Shown here: positions 8,656 to 17,519 of the stretch, piece by piece | How positions within the stretch are numbered: position 1 is the stretch's first letter | How the letters are laid out: the number at the start of each line of letters is the position of its first letter | NCBI RefSeq assembly: GCF_009789555.1 | Contig: NZ_CP046902.1 | Coordinates: 856,001-920,000 of the forward strand | DNA: 64,000 bases | From: Stutzerimonas stutzeri | Lineage (GTDB): Bacteria; Pseudomonadota; Gammaproteobacteria; Pseudomonadales; Pseudomonadaceae | Direction: 5' to 3' | Made by a program: the position numbers and the translations under genes | Notes under the pieces: generated by a model | The model's database searches: none | What the model was told of the DNA's origin: nothing | The model's input: the letters and a program-made list of their open reading frames with translations, nothing else

Positions 8656-9729
8656 TCATCCGAGGGTCTTGCGCGGCGCCAGCCCCAGTTGCGGCGCGCG
8701 TGCGAAGCGCTGCTTGAGCGTCATCGCCGGCGCCTCGACCAGATGCCAGGACAGGATGGCCAGCAGCAGGGTCGGCACGAGGCTGATGACGGTCAACCAG
8801 AAAACGCCGATCTCGTGCCCCAGCAGGTAAACGGTCAGTTGTTGAAACGGGAACGCGTAGATGTACATGCCGTAGGAGAAATCGCCGTACTTGCCGAACC
8901 GGGCAATCAGTGGAATCGGCGCATACGCGAGGTAGATCACCAGATAAGGCAGGGCGACCATGTAGACGTAGGGGCCGGCAGCGGTATGAAACGTGAGTAC
9001 CAGCGCCGCGACGAACGCCGCCGCGATCCAGCCGCGCCAGGGTAGCGCCTCGCGGTAGAGAAAAATCGCGGCGCCGGTGTAATACAACAGCCCGAGCTTG
9101 AACAGATTGTTGATGAAGAACGACTCGATGCCGAGCCTCCCCAGCAGCCAGAAGTGGCCCAGGGCGAGGCCGGCGATCGGCAGGAAGATCAGGCGGCGTT
9201 TCAGCAATCCGGTCAGGCCCAGGACCAGGACACCCAGGTACATCATCACTTCGAGTGGCAGTGTCCACAGCGATCCGTTCACCACGTTCGGATAGATGTT
9301 CTGGCTGAACACCCCTGGCAATTCGAAGCGCGTCACGAGCAACAGGTTCTGCAGGTAGGTCCAGGTGATCGGGGACGCGAAATAGCCGCTCAGGGGACGC
9401 TCGGTGACCAGCGGGCCGATGACGAACACCGACAGCAGAACCGCCAGTATCAAGGCGGGAAAGACGCGCAGCGCCCGTTTGATCAGATAGCTTTTCGCGC
9501 TGCTGCTGTTCAGCCACGACGAGGTGATCAGGTAACCGCTGATCACGAAGAAGACCGCAACGGCGAATTCACCGCCATTCTCGTAGCCGGTCAGCCGCTC
9601 GATCGGCTCGTCCGGCCGTCGCCCGGTCAGCGGATAGCTGTGGACGAGCAGGACCAGCGTGGCGGCAAAGAATCTCAGGAAGTCGAAGTTGTTTTCGCGC
9701 GTAGACACTGCGCCTGGGTGGGCGGGCAT
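8656..9729 (-). CDS. acyltransferase 3 family membrane protein
   Basis: The 357-residue protein has about ten hydrophobic helices. The acyltransferase-3 signature is present: NNFDFLRFFAATLVLLVHSY, with the family histidine in the first helix. A second conserved block, NGSLWTLPLEVMMYLGVL, lies near residue 160. Such proteins O-acylate exported saccharides or lipids at the inner membrane; the acceptor here is unknown. Start ATG 9729 follows a very strong ribosome site (AGGAGGTG), which rules out longer frames. It is isolated and divergent from the radical SAM gene. Confidence 0.85.
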   Translation of the reverse strand: MPAHPGAVSTRENNFDFLRFFAATLVLLVHSYPLTGRRPDEPIERLTGYENGGEFAVAVFFVISGYLITSSWLNSSSAKSYLIKRALRVFPALILAVLLSVFVIGPLVTERPLSGYFASPITWTYLQNLLLVTRFELPGVFSQNIYPNVVNGSLWTLPLEVMMYLGVLVLGLTGLLKRRLIFLPIAGLALGHFWLLGRLGIESFFINNLFKLGLLYYTGAAIFLYREALPWRGWIAAAFVAALVLTFHTAAGPYVYMVALPYLVIYLAYAPIPLIARFGKYGDFSYGMYIYAFPFQQLTVYLLGHEIGVFWLTVISLVPTLLLAILSWHLVEAPAMTLKQRFARAPQLGLAPRKTLG

Positions 9730-9865
9730 CTTCACCTCCTTGTGGACACCGAAAAAACGGACTACCGCTTTGGTTTCGTTTGGCAGAAGCGAGGCGGAAA
9801 AATTCCCTGCCGTTCCGCTTTTTTTCCCGACGGCTGGCATGGAAGCACCGGTTCGATGCGGCATA

Positions 9866-9881
9866 CTGTATATACAAACAG
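9866..9881. promoter_or_regulatory. LexA box (SOS operator)
   Basis: The 16-mer CTGTATATACAAACAG fits the CTGT-N8-ACAG LexA consensus with an AT-rich core. It ends 16 bp upstream of the radical SAM start codon, so bound LexA would block its promoter. I recall that the P. aeruginosa orthologue PA0069 belongs to the LexA regulon, which agrees. The gene on the other side starts at 9729 and could be affected too. Confidence 0.85.
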
Positions 9882-9897
9882 TAATCCAGAGGTCGCC

Positions 9898-10962
9898 ATG
9901 CGCTCTCCTTCGAGCATCCCGCGCGGTCGCGGCACCGCGATCAATCCGGATAATCGTTTCGCCCCGACACGCAGCGAAGCCTATGACGATGGCTGGGAGC
10001 AGGACGTGCCGCCTACGCGTGCCACCGAGGTGCGTATCGAGACAGCCAAGACGGTGCTCACGCGCAACCAGTCGCCGGATGTCGGTTTCGATCGTTCGGT
10101 GAACCCTTATCGCGGCTGCGAGCACGGTTGCATCTATTGCTTCGCGCGGCCCAGCCATGCCTACTGGGATCTGTCGCCCGGGATCGATTTCGAGACGCGG
10201 TTGATCGCCAAGACCAACCTCGCCGAGCGTCTGGAGCAGGAATTGAGCAAGCCCGGTTATGTCCCGCAGCCCATCGCGCTGGGCGTCAATACCGATGCCT
10301 ACCAGCCGCTCGAGCGCGAACAGCGGTTGACCCGCCAGGCGCTGGAAATCCTGCTTCGCTTCAAGCATCCCGTGCACATCATCACTAAAGGGTCGCTGGT
10401 GCTGCGCGACTTGGATCTGCTGATGCCACTGGCCGAGCAGCGACTGGTCAGCGTGTCGGTGAGCCTGACAACGCTGGACGACGAGCTCAAACGCATCATG
10501 GAGCCGCGTGCTGCATCGCCCTCGGCGCGGTTGCGAGTGCTGCGTACCCTGCACGAGGCGGGCGTGCCGGTCAGCGTGATGTGCGCGCCGATGATCCCGA
10601 TGATCAACGACATGGAGCTGGAGCGCATGCTCGAAGCCGCGCGGGACGCCGGCGCGCGTTCGGCCGGCTACGTGTTGCTGCGCCTGCCGCATGAGGTCGC
10701 GGCCTTGTTCGACGACTGGCTGCAGGCGCATTTCCCCCAGCGTGCTGCCCATGTCATGAGCCTGGTGCGGCAATCGCGCGGCGGCAAGGACTACGACAGC
10801 CGCTTCGGCAGCCGCATGCGCGGCGAAGGTCAGTTCGCCCAGCTGCTGGCCCAACGCTTCCAACTGGCATGCAAACGGTTGGGATACAACCGCCGGGACC
10901 AGAATGACGGCCTCGATTGCAGCCGCTTCGCCCCGCCCGGCCAGCAGATGAGCCTGCTCTGA
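9898..10962 (+). CDS. PA0069-family radical SAM protein (SplB-like)
   Basis: The 354-residue protein carries a radical SAM cluster motif, GCEHGCIYC (CxxxCxxC), near residue 75. It has the conserved surroundings of the PA0069 / Rv2578c-type family distantly related to spore photoproduct lyase (VNPYRGCEHG, GVNTDAYQPLE, HIITKGSLVLRD). The start ATG 9898 has an AGAGG ribosome site. The upstream LexA box indicates SOS induction, so a role in DNA damage repair or tolerance is likely but unproven. An upstream in-frame extension is antisense to the acyltransferase and is rejected. Confidence 0.9.
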   Translation: MRSPSSIPRGRGTAINPDNRFAPTRSEAYDDGWEQDVPPTRATEVRIETAKTVLTRNQSPDVGFDRSVNPYRGCEHGCIYCFARPSHAYWDLSPGIDFETRLIAKTNLAERLEQELSKPGYVPQPIALGVNTDAYQPLEREQRLTRQALEILLRFKHPVHIITKGSLVLRDLDLLMPLAEQRLVSVSVSLTTLDDELKRIMEPRAASPSARLRVLRTLHEAGVPVSVMCAPMIPMINDMELERMLEAARDAGARSAGYVLLRLPHEVAALFDDWLQAHFPQRAAHVMSLVRQSRGGKDYDSRFGSRMRGEGQFAQLLAQRFQLACKRLGYNRRDQNDGLDCSRFAPPGQQMSLL

Positions 10963-11140
10963 GCCGGCGGGCACAGGCGCTCGACGTTCCCTGCGGCGGC
11001 CGTTTGCGCCTGCACCGTAGGTCGGTTCGGACGCCGTGTCGCCTGGCGGGGCCATGCCGTGTCGGCGTTGCGATGGGCGAACAGGGAACTAACCCCGGCG
11101 GGCATGCCACCAATCCCTGTATTCCCACCGAGGAGGCATC

Positions 11141-11395
11141 GTGGATTGGATCGATCTGCTGCAATGGCCAGCCATGCTGGTCACGGTTCTCGCGGCGTGG
11201 CTGATCGGCTCGCTGAAGCCGAGACGTCGCACGGTGGGATTCTGGTGTTTTCTGCTGAGTAACCTGCTCTGGGTTATCTGGGGCTGGCACGCACAGGCCT
11301 GGGCGCTGATCACGTTGCAGGTGTGTCTGGCCCTTATGAATATCCGCGGTGTGAAGAAGAACGTGCGCCCCGCGGATGCAGAAGTCAGTGCCTGA
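11141..11395 (+). CDS. small two-to-three-helix inner membrane protein
   Basis: The 84-residue hydrophobic protein has helices at about 5-24, 33-49 and 52-70, and basic segments (KPRRR, VKKN) consistent with inside-positive topology. The start has a GAGGAG-like ribosome site. I do not recognise a named family with certainty; the aromatic-rich middle helix (FWCFLLSNLLWVIWGWH) resembles small PnuC/PQ-loop-like proteins. It lies alone between the radical SAM gene and the oxidase operon, separated by 178 and 214 bp. Confidence 0.6.
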   Translation: MDWIDLLQWPAMLVTVLAAWLIGSLKPRRRTVGFWCFLLSNLLWVIWGWHAQAWALITLQVCLALMNIRGVKKNVRPADAEVSA

Positions 11396-11406
11396 ATCCG
11401 ACCGAA

Positions 11407-11434
11407 TTGCCAGTCTTGGATCGCTGTCTATACT
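11407..11434 (+). promoter_or_regulatory. putative sigma70 promoter of the cox operon
   Basis: TTGCCA and TATACT are separated by 16 bp, about 175 bp upstream of coxB. The intergenic region of 214 bp has no ORF. This is a sequence match only; oxidase promoters in pseudomonads are also controlled by RoxSR and other factors whose sites I cannot place here. Confidence 0.4.
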
Positions 11435-11609
11435 CCGATCGTAAGCGTACCGATTGAATCCGACTGCGCGTGCAGTGCGCGAGCTGGCTACCAGGAATTG
11501 GGGGGAGCCGGGTCGCAGCGTGGTCAGGCCGTCGAAACGAGCATCTGCTCCATTCGCGGCCGGACACAAGCAGTCGGCGGGATAACAAGAACCATAAGGG
11601 GAACCCGCA

Positions 11610-12743
11610 ATGTCGCGACATCCACGAGTCTGGATGGGGATTGGGCTGTGGTCGCTATTCGGCCAGGCTCAAGCGGCCTGGGACGTGAATATGCGCTCCG
11701 GTGCCACGGACGTCAGTCGATCCGTGTTCGATCTGCACATGACCATCTTCTGGATCTGCGTGATCATCGGCGTGCTGGTGTTCGCGGCAATGTTCTGGTC
11801 GATGTTCGCCCACCGCCGCTCCAAGCGGCTGGAGTCGGCGAATTTCCATGAGAACACTCGGGTCGAGGTGCTCTGGACCATCATTCCTTTGCTGATCCTC
11901 ATCGGTATGGCGATCCCGGCGACCCGCACGCTGATCCACATCTACGACGCGTCCGAGTCGGATGTGGATATCCAGATCACAGGCTATCAGTGGAAGTGGC
12001 ACTACAAGTACCTGGGCGAGGACGTCGAGTTCTTCAGCAACCTCACCACGCCGCGAGACCAGATCAACAACCTCGAGCCCAAGGGCGAGCATTACCTGCT
12101 GGAAGTGGACGAGCCGCTGGTGATTCCGGTGGGCGCCAAGGTGCGCTTCCTGATCACCGCAGCGGACGTCATCCACTCCTGGTGGGTGCCGGACCTTGCG
12201 GTGAAGAAGGACGCCATACCGGGTTTCATCAACGAATCCTGGACCCGCATCGACGAGCCCGGGATCTACCGTGGGCAGTGCACCGAGCTGTGCGGCAAGG
12301 ACCACGGCTTCATGCCGGTGGTCGTCGAGGTCAAGTCACAGGATGACTACGCCGCCTGGCTCGGCGAGAAGAAGGCAGAGGCGGCCAAGCTGGCCGAGCT
12401 GACCAGCAAGGAGTGGACGCTCGAGGAGTTGGTGGCGCGCGGCGAGACGGTTTACCAGACCACCTGCGCATCCTGTCACCAGCCCACGGGCGAGGGCCTG
12501 CCACCGATGTTCCCGGCGCTCAAGGGCTCGCCGATCGCCACCGGGGAGGCAGAAGACCACATCAGCATCGTCGTCAAGGGCTCGCCGGGCACGTCGATGC
12601 CGGCTTTCGGTCCGCAACTCTCGGAGGTCGACCTGGCTGCTGTGATCACCTACGAGCGCAACGCCTGGGGCAACGACAAGGGCGATATGGTCACGCCGAA
12701 AGACGTGCTCGACTTCAAACAGGCCGAAGAAGCCAGTCAATAG
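11610..12743 (+). CDS. coxB: cytochrome c oxidase subunit II with C-terminal cytochrome c domain
   Basis: Subunit II of the aa3-type (caa3-like) terminal oxidase takes electrons from cytochrome c through CuA. The 377-residue protein has a signal peptide (cleavage after GQAQA), two transmembrane helices, and a cupredoxin domain. The CuA ligands lie in the segment HSWWVPD and in GQCTELCGKDHGFM. An extra cytochrome c domain follows, with CASCH near residue 286 and a distal Met region (TSMPAF). It is first in the operon, 12 bp before coxA, as in P. aeruginosa PA0105. Confidence 0.97.
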   Translation: MSRHPRVWMGIGLWSLFGQAQAAWDVNMRSGATDVSRSVFDLHMTIFWICVIIGVLVFAAMFWSMFAHRRSKRLESANFHENTRVEVLWTIIPLLILIGMAIPATRTLIHIYDASESDVDIQITGYQWKWHYKYLGEDVEFFSNLTTPRDQINNLEPKGEHYLLEVDEPLVIPVGAKVRFLITAADVIHSWWVPDLAVKKDAIPGFINESWTRIDEPGIYRGQCTELCGKDHGFMPVVVEVKSQDDYAAWLGEKKAEAAKLAELTSKEWTLEELVARGETVYQTTCASCHQPTGEGLPPMFPALKGSPIATGEAEDHISIVVKGSPGTSMPAFGPQLSEVDLAAVITYERNAWGNDKGDMVTPKDVLDFKQAEEASQ

Positions 12744-12755
12744 GGGTAGGCAGCG

Positions 12756-14384
12756 ATGAGTGCAGTGATCGACGATCATGGTCATGTCGGGCATGACCAT
12801 CACCATGGCCCAGCCAAGGGGCTGTCCCGCTGGCTATTGACCACCAACCACAAGGACATCGGCTCGATGTACCTGTGGTTCAGCTTCTGCGCCTTCCTGC
12901 TGGGCGGCTCGATGGCGATGGTGATCCGCGCCGAGCTGTTCCAGCCGGGATTGCAGATCGTGCAGCCCGAATTCTTCAACCAGATGACCACCATGCATGG
13001 CCTGATCATGGTCTTCGGTGCGGTGATGCCGGCGTTCGTCGGCCTGGCCAACTGGATGATTCCGTTGATGATCGGCGCGCCGGACATGGCGCTGCCGCGT
13101 ATGAACAACTTCAGCTTCTGGCTGCTGCCGGCCGCGTTCGGGCTATTGGTTTCGACCTTGTTCATGGAAGGCGGCGGGCCGAACTTCGGCTGGACGTTCT
13201 ATGCGCCGCTGTCGACCACCTACGCGCCGGAGTCGGTGACCTTTTTCATCTTCGCCATCCACCTGATGGGCATCAGCTCGATCATGGGCGCGATCAACGT
13301 GGTCGCCACCGTGCTCAACCTGCGCGCGCCGGGCATGACCCTGATGAAGATGCCATTGTTCGTCTGGACCTGGCTGATCACCGCTTTCCTGCTGATCGCG
13401 GTGATGCCCGTGCTGGCCGGTGTGGTGACCATGATGCTGATGGACATCCACTTCGGCACCAGTTTCTTCAGCGCCGCGGGCGGCGGTGACCCGGTGCTGT
13501 TCCAGCATGTGTTCTGGTTCTTCGGCCATCCGGAGGTATACATCATGATCCTGCCGGCGTTCGGCGCGGTCAGTTCGATCATCCCGGCGTTCAGCCGCAA
13601 GCCGTTGTTTGGCTACACCTCCATGGTCTATGCCACCGGAGCCATCGCCTTTCTCTCGTTCATCGTCTGGTCGCACCACATGTTCACCGTCGGCATCCCG
13701 CTGGTGGGCGAGCTGTTCTTCATGTACGCGACCATGCTGATCGCGGTGCCGACCGGCGTGAAGGTGTTCAACTGGGTGTCGACCATGTGGCGCGGCTCGC
13801 TGACCTTCGAAGCGCCCATGCTGTTCGCGGTGGCCTTCGTCATTTTGTTCACCATCGGCGGATTTTCCGGCCTGATGCTGGCCATCGCGCCGGCCGATTT
13901 CCAATACCACGACACCTATTTCGTGGTGGCGCACTTCCACTATGTGCTAGTGCCGGGAGCGATCTTCGGCATCTTCGCCTCGGCCTATTACTGGTTGCCC
14001 AAGTGGACCGGGCACATGTACGACGAAACCCTGGCCAAGCTGCACTTCTGGATGAGTTTCGTCGGCATGAACCTCGCGTTCTTCCCGATGCATTTCGTCG
14101 GCCTGGCGGGCATGCCGCGGCGTATCCCGGACTACAACATGATGTTCGCCAACTTCAACATGGTGTCCAGTATCGGCGCCTTCATGTTCGGTGCCACCCA
14201 GCTGTTGTTCCTGTTCATCGTCATCAAGTGCATCCGTGGCGGTCCCGCGGCGCCCGCCAAGCCCTGGGACGGTGCAGAAGGCCTGGAGTGGAGCGTGCCG
14301 TCGCCCGCGCCGTACCACACCTTCAGCGTTCCGCCGGACATGCATACCCTGCATGAGCACCGGACGGGACCGAAGCATGACTAG
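12756..14384 (+). CDS. coxA: cytochrome c oxidase subunit I (aa3-type)
   Basis: This is the catalytic heme-copper subunit, 542 residues with twelve transmembrane helices. The proton-pumping D-channel region (NWMIPLMIGAPDMALPRMNN), the CuB ligand segment FFGHPEVYI with the His-Tyr crosslink pair, a HHMFTVG segment, and the heme ligand region VVAHFHYVL are all visible. The N-terminus is His-rich (HGHVGHDHHHG). It sits between coxB and ctaG in one operon. Confidence 0.97.
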   Translation: MSAVIDDHGHVGHDHHHGPAKGLSRWLLTTNHKDIGSMYLWFSFCAFLLGGSMAMVIRAELFQPGLQIVQPEFFNQMTTMHGLIMVFGAVMPAFVGLANWMIPLMIGAPDMALPRMNNFSFWLLPAAFGLLVSTLFMEGGGPNFGWTFYAPLSTTYAPESVTFFIFAIHLMGISSIMGAINVVATVLNLRAPGMTLMKMPLFVWTWLITAFLLIAVMPVLAGVVTMMLMDIHFGTSFFSAAGGGDPVLFQHVFWFFGHPEVYIMILPAFGAVSSIIPAFSRKPLFGYTSMVYATGAIAFLSFIVWSHHMFTVGIPLVGELFFMYATMLIAVPTGVKVFNWVSTMWRGSLTFEAPMLFAVAFVILFTIGGFSGLMLAIAPADFQYHDTYFVVAHFHYVLVPGAIFGIFASAYYWLPKWTGHMYDETLAKLHFWMSFVGMNLAFFPMHFVGLAGMPRRIPDYNMMFANFNMVSSIGAFMFGATQLLFLFIVIKCIRGGPAAPAKPWDGAEGLEWSVPSPAPYHTFSVPPDMHTLHEHRTGPKHD

Positions 14385-14407
14385 CCCGTCGGATTCGAGG
14401 AGGCGCC

Positions 14408-14989
14408 ATGAACACTGAGTTGCCGCTGGGCCGCCTGGTTCGTCGACTGCTGCTGGTCGTCGTGGCGATGTTCGCGTTCGGCTTCGCGCTGGTGCCGATC
14501 TATGACGTGATGTGCAAGGCCTTTGGCATCAACGGCAAGACGGCCGGCGCCTATGACGGCGTGCAGATCGCGGACGAGGCTCGCGAAGTGCGGGTCCAGT
14601 TCCTCGCCACGAATGCCGCCGGGATGGTCTGGGAGTTCAAGCCGGCGGCCGATCAGCTCAGCGTGAATCCCGGTGCCAGCCGCGAGATGCGCTTCGTCGC
14701 CTATAACCCCACGGACAAGCCGATGACCGCGCAGGCGGTGCCCAGCGTGTCGCCGGCCAAGGCAGCGGCCTACTTCCACAAGACCGAGTGCTTCTGCTTT
14801 ACCCAACAGGTTCTGCAACCCGGTGAACGCATCGAGATGCCGGTGCGCTTCATCGTCGACCGTGATCTGCCTGCGGATGTGCGTCACCTGACGCTCGCGT
14901 ACACCCTGTTCGACATCACGTCTCGCCAACCGCCCGTCGCCGTCGTTGATCGGGCGTCCCGGGTGGTGGCCAAGGAGAGTCTGCAATGA
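14408..14989 (+). CDS. ctaG: cytochrome c oxidase assembly protein CtaG (CuB insertion)
   Basis: The 193-residue membrane-anchored copper chaperone delivers copper to CuB of subunit I. One N-terminal helix (residues about 12-32) precedes the periplasmic domain, which carries the copper-binding motif ECFCFTQQ near residue 125. This is the Cox11/CtaG family, not the unrelated multi-TM CtaG of Bacillus. Its stop codon overlaps the coxC start in an ATGA junction, so stoichiometry with subunit III may be coupled. Confidence 0.95.
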   Translation: MNTELPLGRLVRRLLLVVVAMFAFGFALVPIYDVMCKAFGINGKTAGAYDGVQIADEAREVRVQFLATNAAGMVWEFKPAADQLSVNPGASREMRFVAYNPTDKPMTAQAVPSVSPAKAAAYFHKTECFCFTQQVLQPGERIEMPVRFIVDRDLPADVRHLTLAYTLFDITSRQPPVAVVDRASRVVAKESLQ

Positions 14990-15885
14990 GCCAACAGACC
15001 ACCCCGCATGAGAATTACTACGTTCCTGCCCAGAGCAAATGGCCGATCGTCGGGACGGTGGCGCTGCTCACGACCGTCTATGGCTTGGGCACCTGGTTCA
15101 ACGACCTCAAGGCTGATCGTGCCGAGTCCAATGGGCCGCTGATCTTTTTCATCGGCGGTCTGCTGATCGCCTACATGATGTTCGGCTGGTTCGGCTCGGT
15201 GGTGCGTGAAGGCCGCGCCGGGCTGTATAGCGCGCAGATGGACCGCTCGTTCCGCTGGGGCATGAGCTGGTTCATTTTCTCGGAAGTGATGTTCTTCCTG
15301 GCCTTCTTCGGCGTCCTGTTCTACATCCGCTACTGGGTCGGTCCGTGGCTCGATGGTGACGGCGCCAAGGGCGTCAGCGGAATGCTCTGGCCGAACTTCG
15401 AGTACACATGGCCACTGCTGAACAATCCCGATCCCAAGCTGTACCCGGCGCCGGAGGGCACCATCAGCCCCTGGGGATTGCCGTTGATCAACACGATTCT
15501 GCTGGTCTCCTCCAGCTTCACCTTGACCTGGGCGCATCACGCCCTGCGCAAGGGAAACCGCCAGCAGCTCAAGATGGGGTTGGGTGTCACCGTGCTGCTG
15601 GGCGTGATCTTCCTGATCCTGCAGATCGAAGAGTACGTACACGCCTACACCGAGCTTGGCTTGACCCTCGGTTCGGGAATCTATGGCGCGACATTCTTCA
15701 TGCTGACCGGCTTTCACGGTGCCCACGTGACCATGGGCGCGATCATCCTGACAGTGATGCTGGTGCGCAGCTTTCGCGGCCATTTCACACCCGAACAGCA
15801 CTTCGGTTTCGAGGCCGCAGCCTGGTACTGGCACTTCGTCGATGTGGTGTGGATCGGCCTGTTCGTATTCGTCTACGTACTCTAG
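14986..15885 (+). CDS. coxC: cytochrome c oxidase subunit III
   Basis: The 299-residue subunit has seven transmembrane helices. Typical subunit III elements are SWFIFSEVMFFLAFFGVLFY near residue 90, LTGFHGAHVTMGAIIL near 245, and the C-terminal AAAWYWHFVDVVWIGLFV. It stabilises the catalytic core and proton uptake. The gene overlaps ctaG by 4 bp and ends 9 bp before a convergent small gene on the other strand. Confidence 0.97.
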   Translation: MSQQTTPHENYYVPAQSKWPIVGTVALLTTVYGLGTWFNDLKADRAESNGPLIFFIGGLLIAYMMFGWFGSVVREGRAGLYSAQMDRSFRWGMSWFIFSEVMFFLAFFGVLFYIRYWVGPWLDGDGAKGVSGMLWPNFEYTWPLLNNPDPKLYPAPEGTISPWGLPLINTILLVSSSFTLTWAHHALRKGNRQQLKMGLGVTVLLGVIFLILQIEEYVHAYTELGLTLGSGIYGATFFMLTGFHGAHVTMGAIILTVMLVRSFRGHFTPEQHFGFEAAAWYWHFVDVVWIGLFVFVYVL

Positions 15886-15893
15886 CGCACCGC

Positions 15894-16097
15894 TCAGGCA
15901 CCGAACCCCGGGTGTAGCTGCCCGGTATGGAAGCCCCAGGCGATCAGGGCGACGGTCAGCGCGGTCAGGGTGACGCGCACGAAGAGGGCGGTGACCAGGC
16001 GTGAGGTACGACCCTCGTCCTTGACCAGGAAGAACAGGCCACTGAACAGACTGACCAGCGTGGCCACTAATAACAGAACGATCGCCGCCTTGAGCAT
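15894..16097 (-). CDS. twin transmembrane protein (DUF2909 family)
   Basis: The 67-residue protein has two hydrophobic helices at about 3-25 and 38-58 and a short polar loop (KDEGRTS). It resembles the DUF2909 family found inside oxidase loci of pseudomonads. Start ATG 16097 (M-L-K-A-A-I) was chosen; a longer frame to 16280 runs antisense to SURF1. It is the only minus-strand gene inside the oxidase locus, so it is transcribed separately. Its role in oxidase assembly is inferred from position only. Confidence 0.75.
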   Translation of the reverse strand: MLKAAIVLLLVATLVSLFSGLFFLVKDEGRTSRLVTALFVRVTLTALTVALIAWGFHTGQLHPGFGA

Positions 16098-16167
16098 GAG
16101 CGAGTCCGTAGCAGGGGAAGTGGGGGTGCAGTATAGCCAGCCGTATCGATATGCCGTGGGGCGTGGC

Positions 16168-16875
16168 ATGAACCGATTCAAGCCCGGCCTGCTGCCGACC
16201 CTGGTGGTCCTGACAGTGCTGCCGCTGCTCGTCTGGCTGGGCTTCTGGCAGCTGGAACGGGGCGAGCAGAAGCGCGACATGCTGGCCCGCCAGGAAGCGC
16301 GACAACAGGCCGAGCCCGTGGGCCCGGACCAGATCGAGCGCCTCGAGGATCCCGCCTACAGCCGTATCCATCTGCAGGGCAGTTTCGATGCCGAGCACAG
16401 CTTTCTGCTCGACAGCCGCACCCGCGACGGACAGGTCGGCGTGGAGCTGTTGCAGCCCTTTCAGGATCAGCCCAGCGGTCGTTGGGTGCTGCTCAACCGT
16501 GGCTGGATTCCCTGGCCGGATCGGCGAATCCCGCCGAAGTTCGACACCCCGGATCGTCCGTTGAAGTTGTCTGCGTGGGTCTATGCGCCGTCCGGAAAAC
16601 CGTTTCTGCTCAACCGTCGCATGGCCGAGGGCTGGCCGCGGCTGCTCAATCATGTCGAGGTCGACGCGCTCTGGAAGTTGCTCGGGCGTGATGGGGTCGA
16701 ATACGAACTGCGCCTTGAAGCCGGCCCGGCGGCATACCGGACAGACTGGCCGATCACCAGCATGCGACCGCAGCAGCATCTGGGCTATGCCGTTCAATGG
16801 TTTGCGCTGGCAGCGGCATTGCTGGCGCTGTTCATCTACTTCGGCGTGCATCAGGCACGAGGGAGCACCCAGTGA
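16168..16875 (+). CDS. SURF1 family protein (oxidase biogenesis)
   Basis: The 235-residue protein has the SURF1 layout: an N-terminal helix (LVVLTVLPLLVWLGFWQLERGE), a periplasmic domain with WVLLNRGW and LLNHVEVDALW, and a C-terminal helix after NHLGY-like HLGYAVQWFALA. SURF1 proteins help heme a insertion into subunit I. Start ATG 16168 matches the family; an upstream frame from 15970 is antisense to the twin-TM gene. It overlaps the next gene in a GTGA junction if that gene uses its GTG start. Confidence 0.9.
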   Translation: MNRFKPGLLPTLVVLTVLPLLVWLGFWQLERGEQKRDMLARQEARQQAEPVGPDQIERLEDPAYSRIHLQGSFDAEHSFLLDSRTRDGQVGVELLQPFQDQPSGRWVLLNRGWIPWPDRRIPPKFDTPDRPLKLSAWVYAPSGKPFLLNRRMAEGWPRLLNHVEVDALWKLLGRDGVEYELRLEAGPAAYRTDWPITSMRPQQHLGYAVQWFALAAALLALFIYFGVHQARGSTQ

Positions 16876-16880
16876 CCGCA

Positions 16881-17462
16881 ATGAATCCAACCTTCGAACC
16901 CGCACAACCGCAACGACGCCGTGGTCGGCTGCAACTGCTGCTGATCGTGGCTGTGGTGATCGGCCCGATGCTGCTGGCCGCTGCGATGTATCGCTTCGGC
17001 TTCTGGGTACCGGAGACGCGCAGCTACGATGGCGTGCTGGTGGCGACCGGGCAGGGCCGTGAAGCGCTGGGAATCGGGGTGCCAGCCACGGCCGAACCGC
17101 GCTGGGAACTGCTGGTCACCGCACCGCAAGGCTGCGCCGAGGACTGCCAGCAACTGGTCTATCTGGCGCGGCAGATCAACATCGGCCTGGCCCGTGAGTC
17201 CGGCCGTGCCAGCCATGCACTGGCGAGCGGGCAGGCACTGAGCGCTGACTACGACCAACGCCTCCAGCGCGAATACCCACAACTACAACGCTATGAGCTG
17301 GACCCGGTGGCCTATGCGCGCAACCCGGAGGCACCCGGTGGCGCCCAATTATGGATCGTCGACCCGCACGGCAATCTGGTGCTGCGCTACGACGCCAAGG
17401 CGAACGGCAAGGCGATTCTCGATGATCTCAAATACCTCCTGAAAATCTCCCAGATTGGTTGA
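16881..17462 (+). CDS. oxidase-locus membrane protein with thioredoxin-fold-like periplasmic domain
   Basis: The product is 193 residues from ATG 16881; an in-frame GTG at 16872 overlapping the SURF1 stop is an alternative. One N-terminal helix (residues about 17-40) precedes a periplasmic domain. That domain contains a Cys pair (GCAEDCQQL) and a C-terminal pattern (LWIVDPHGNLVLRYDAKANGKAI) like SCO/peroxiredoxin strands. It corresponds in position to PA0110-like hypothetical genes. A redox or copper-related role in oxidase assembly is inference. Confidence 0.75.
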   Translation: MNPTFEPAQPQRRRGRLQLLLIVAVVIGPMLLAAAMYRFGFWVPETRSYDGVLVATGQGREALGIGVPATAEPRWELLVTAPQGCAEDCQQLVYLARQINIGLARESGRASHALASGQALSADYDQRLQREYPQLQRYELDPVAYARNPEAPGGAQLWIVDPHGNLVLRYDAKANGKAILDDLKYLLKISQIG

Positions 17463-17519
17463 TCCCAGGCACTTGGCCGTCTCGCTGGAGTCCTAACGAG
17501 GCTGCCCAAGGAGAACCCG

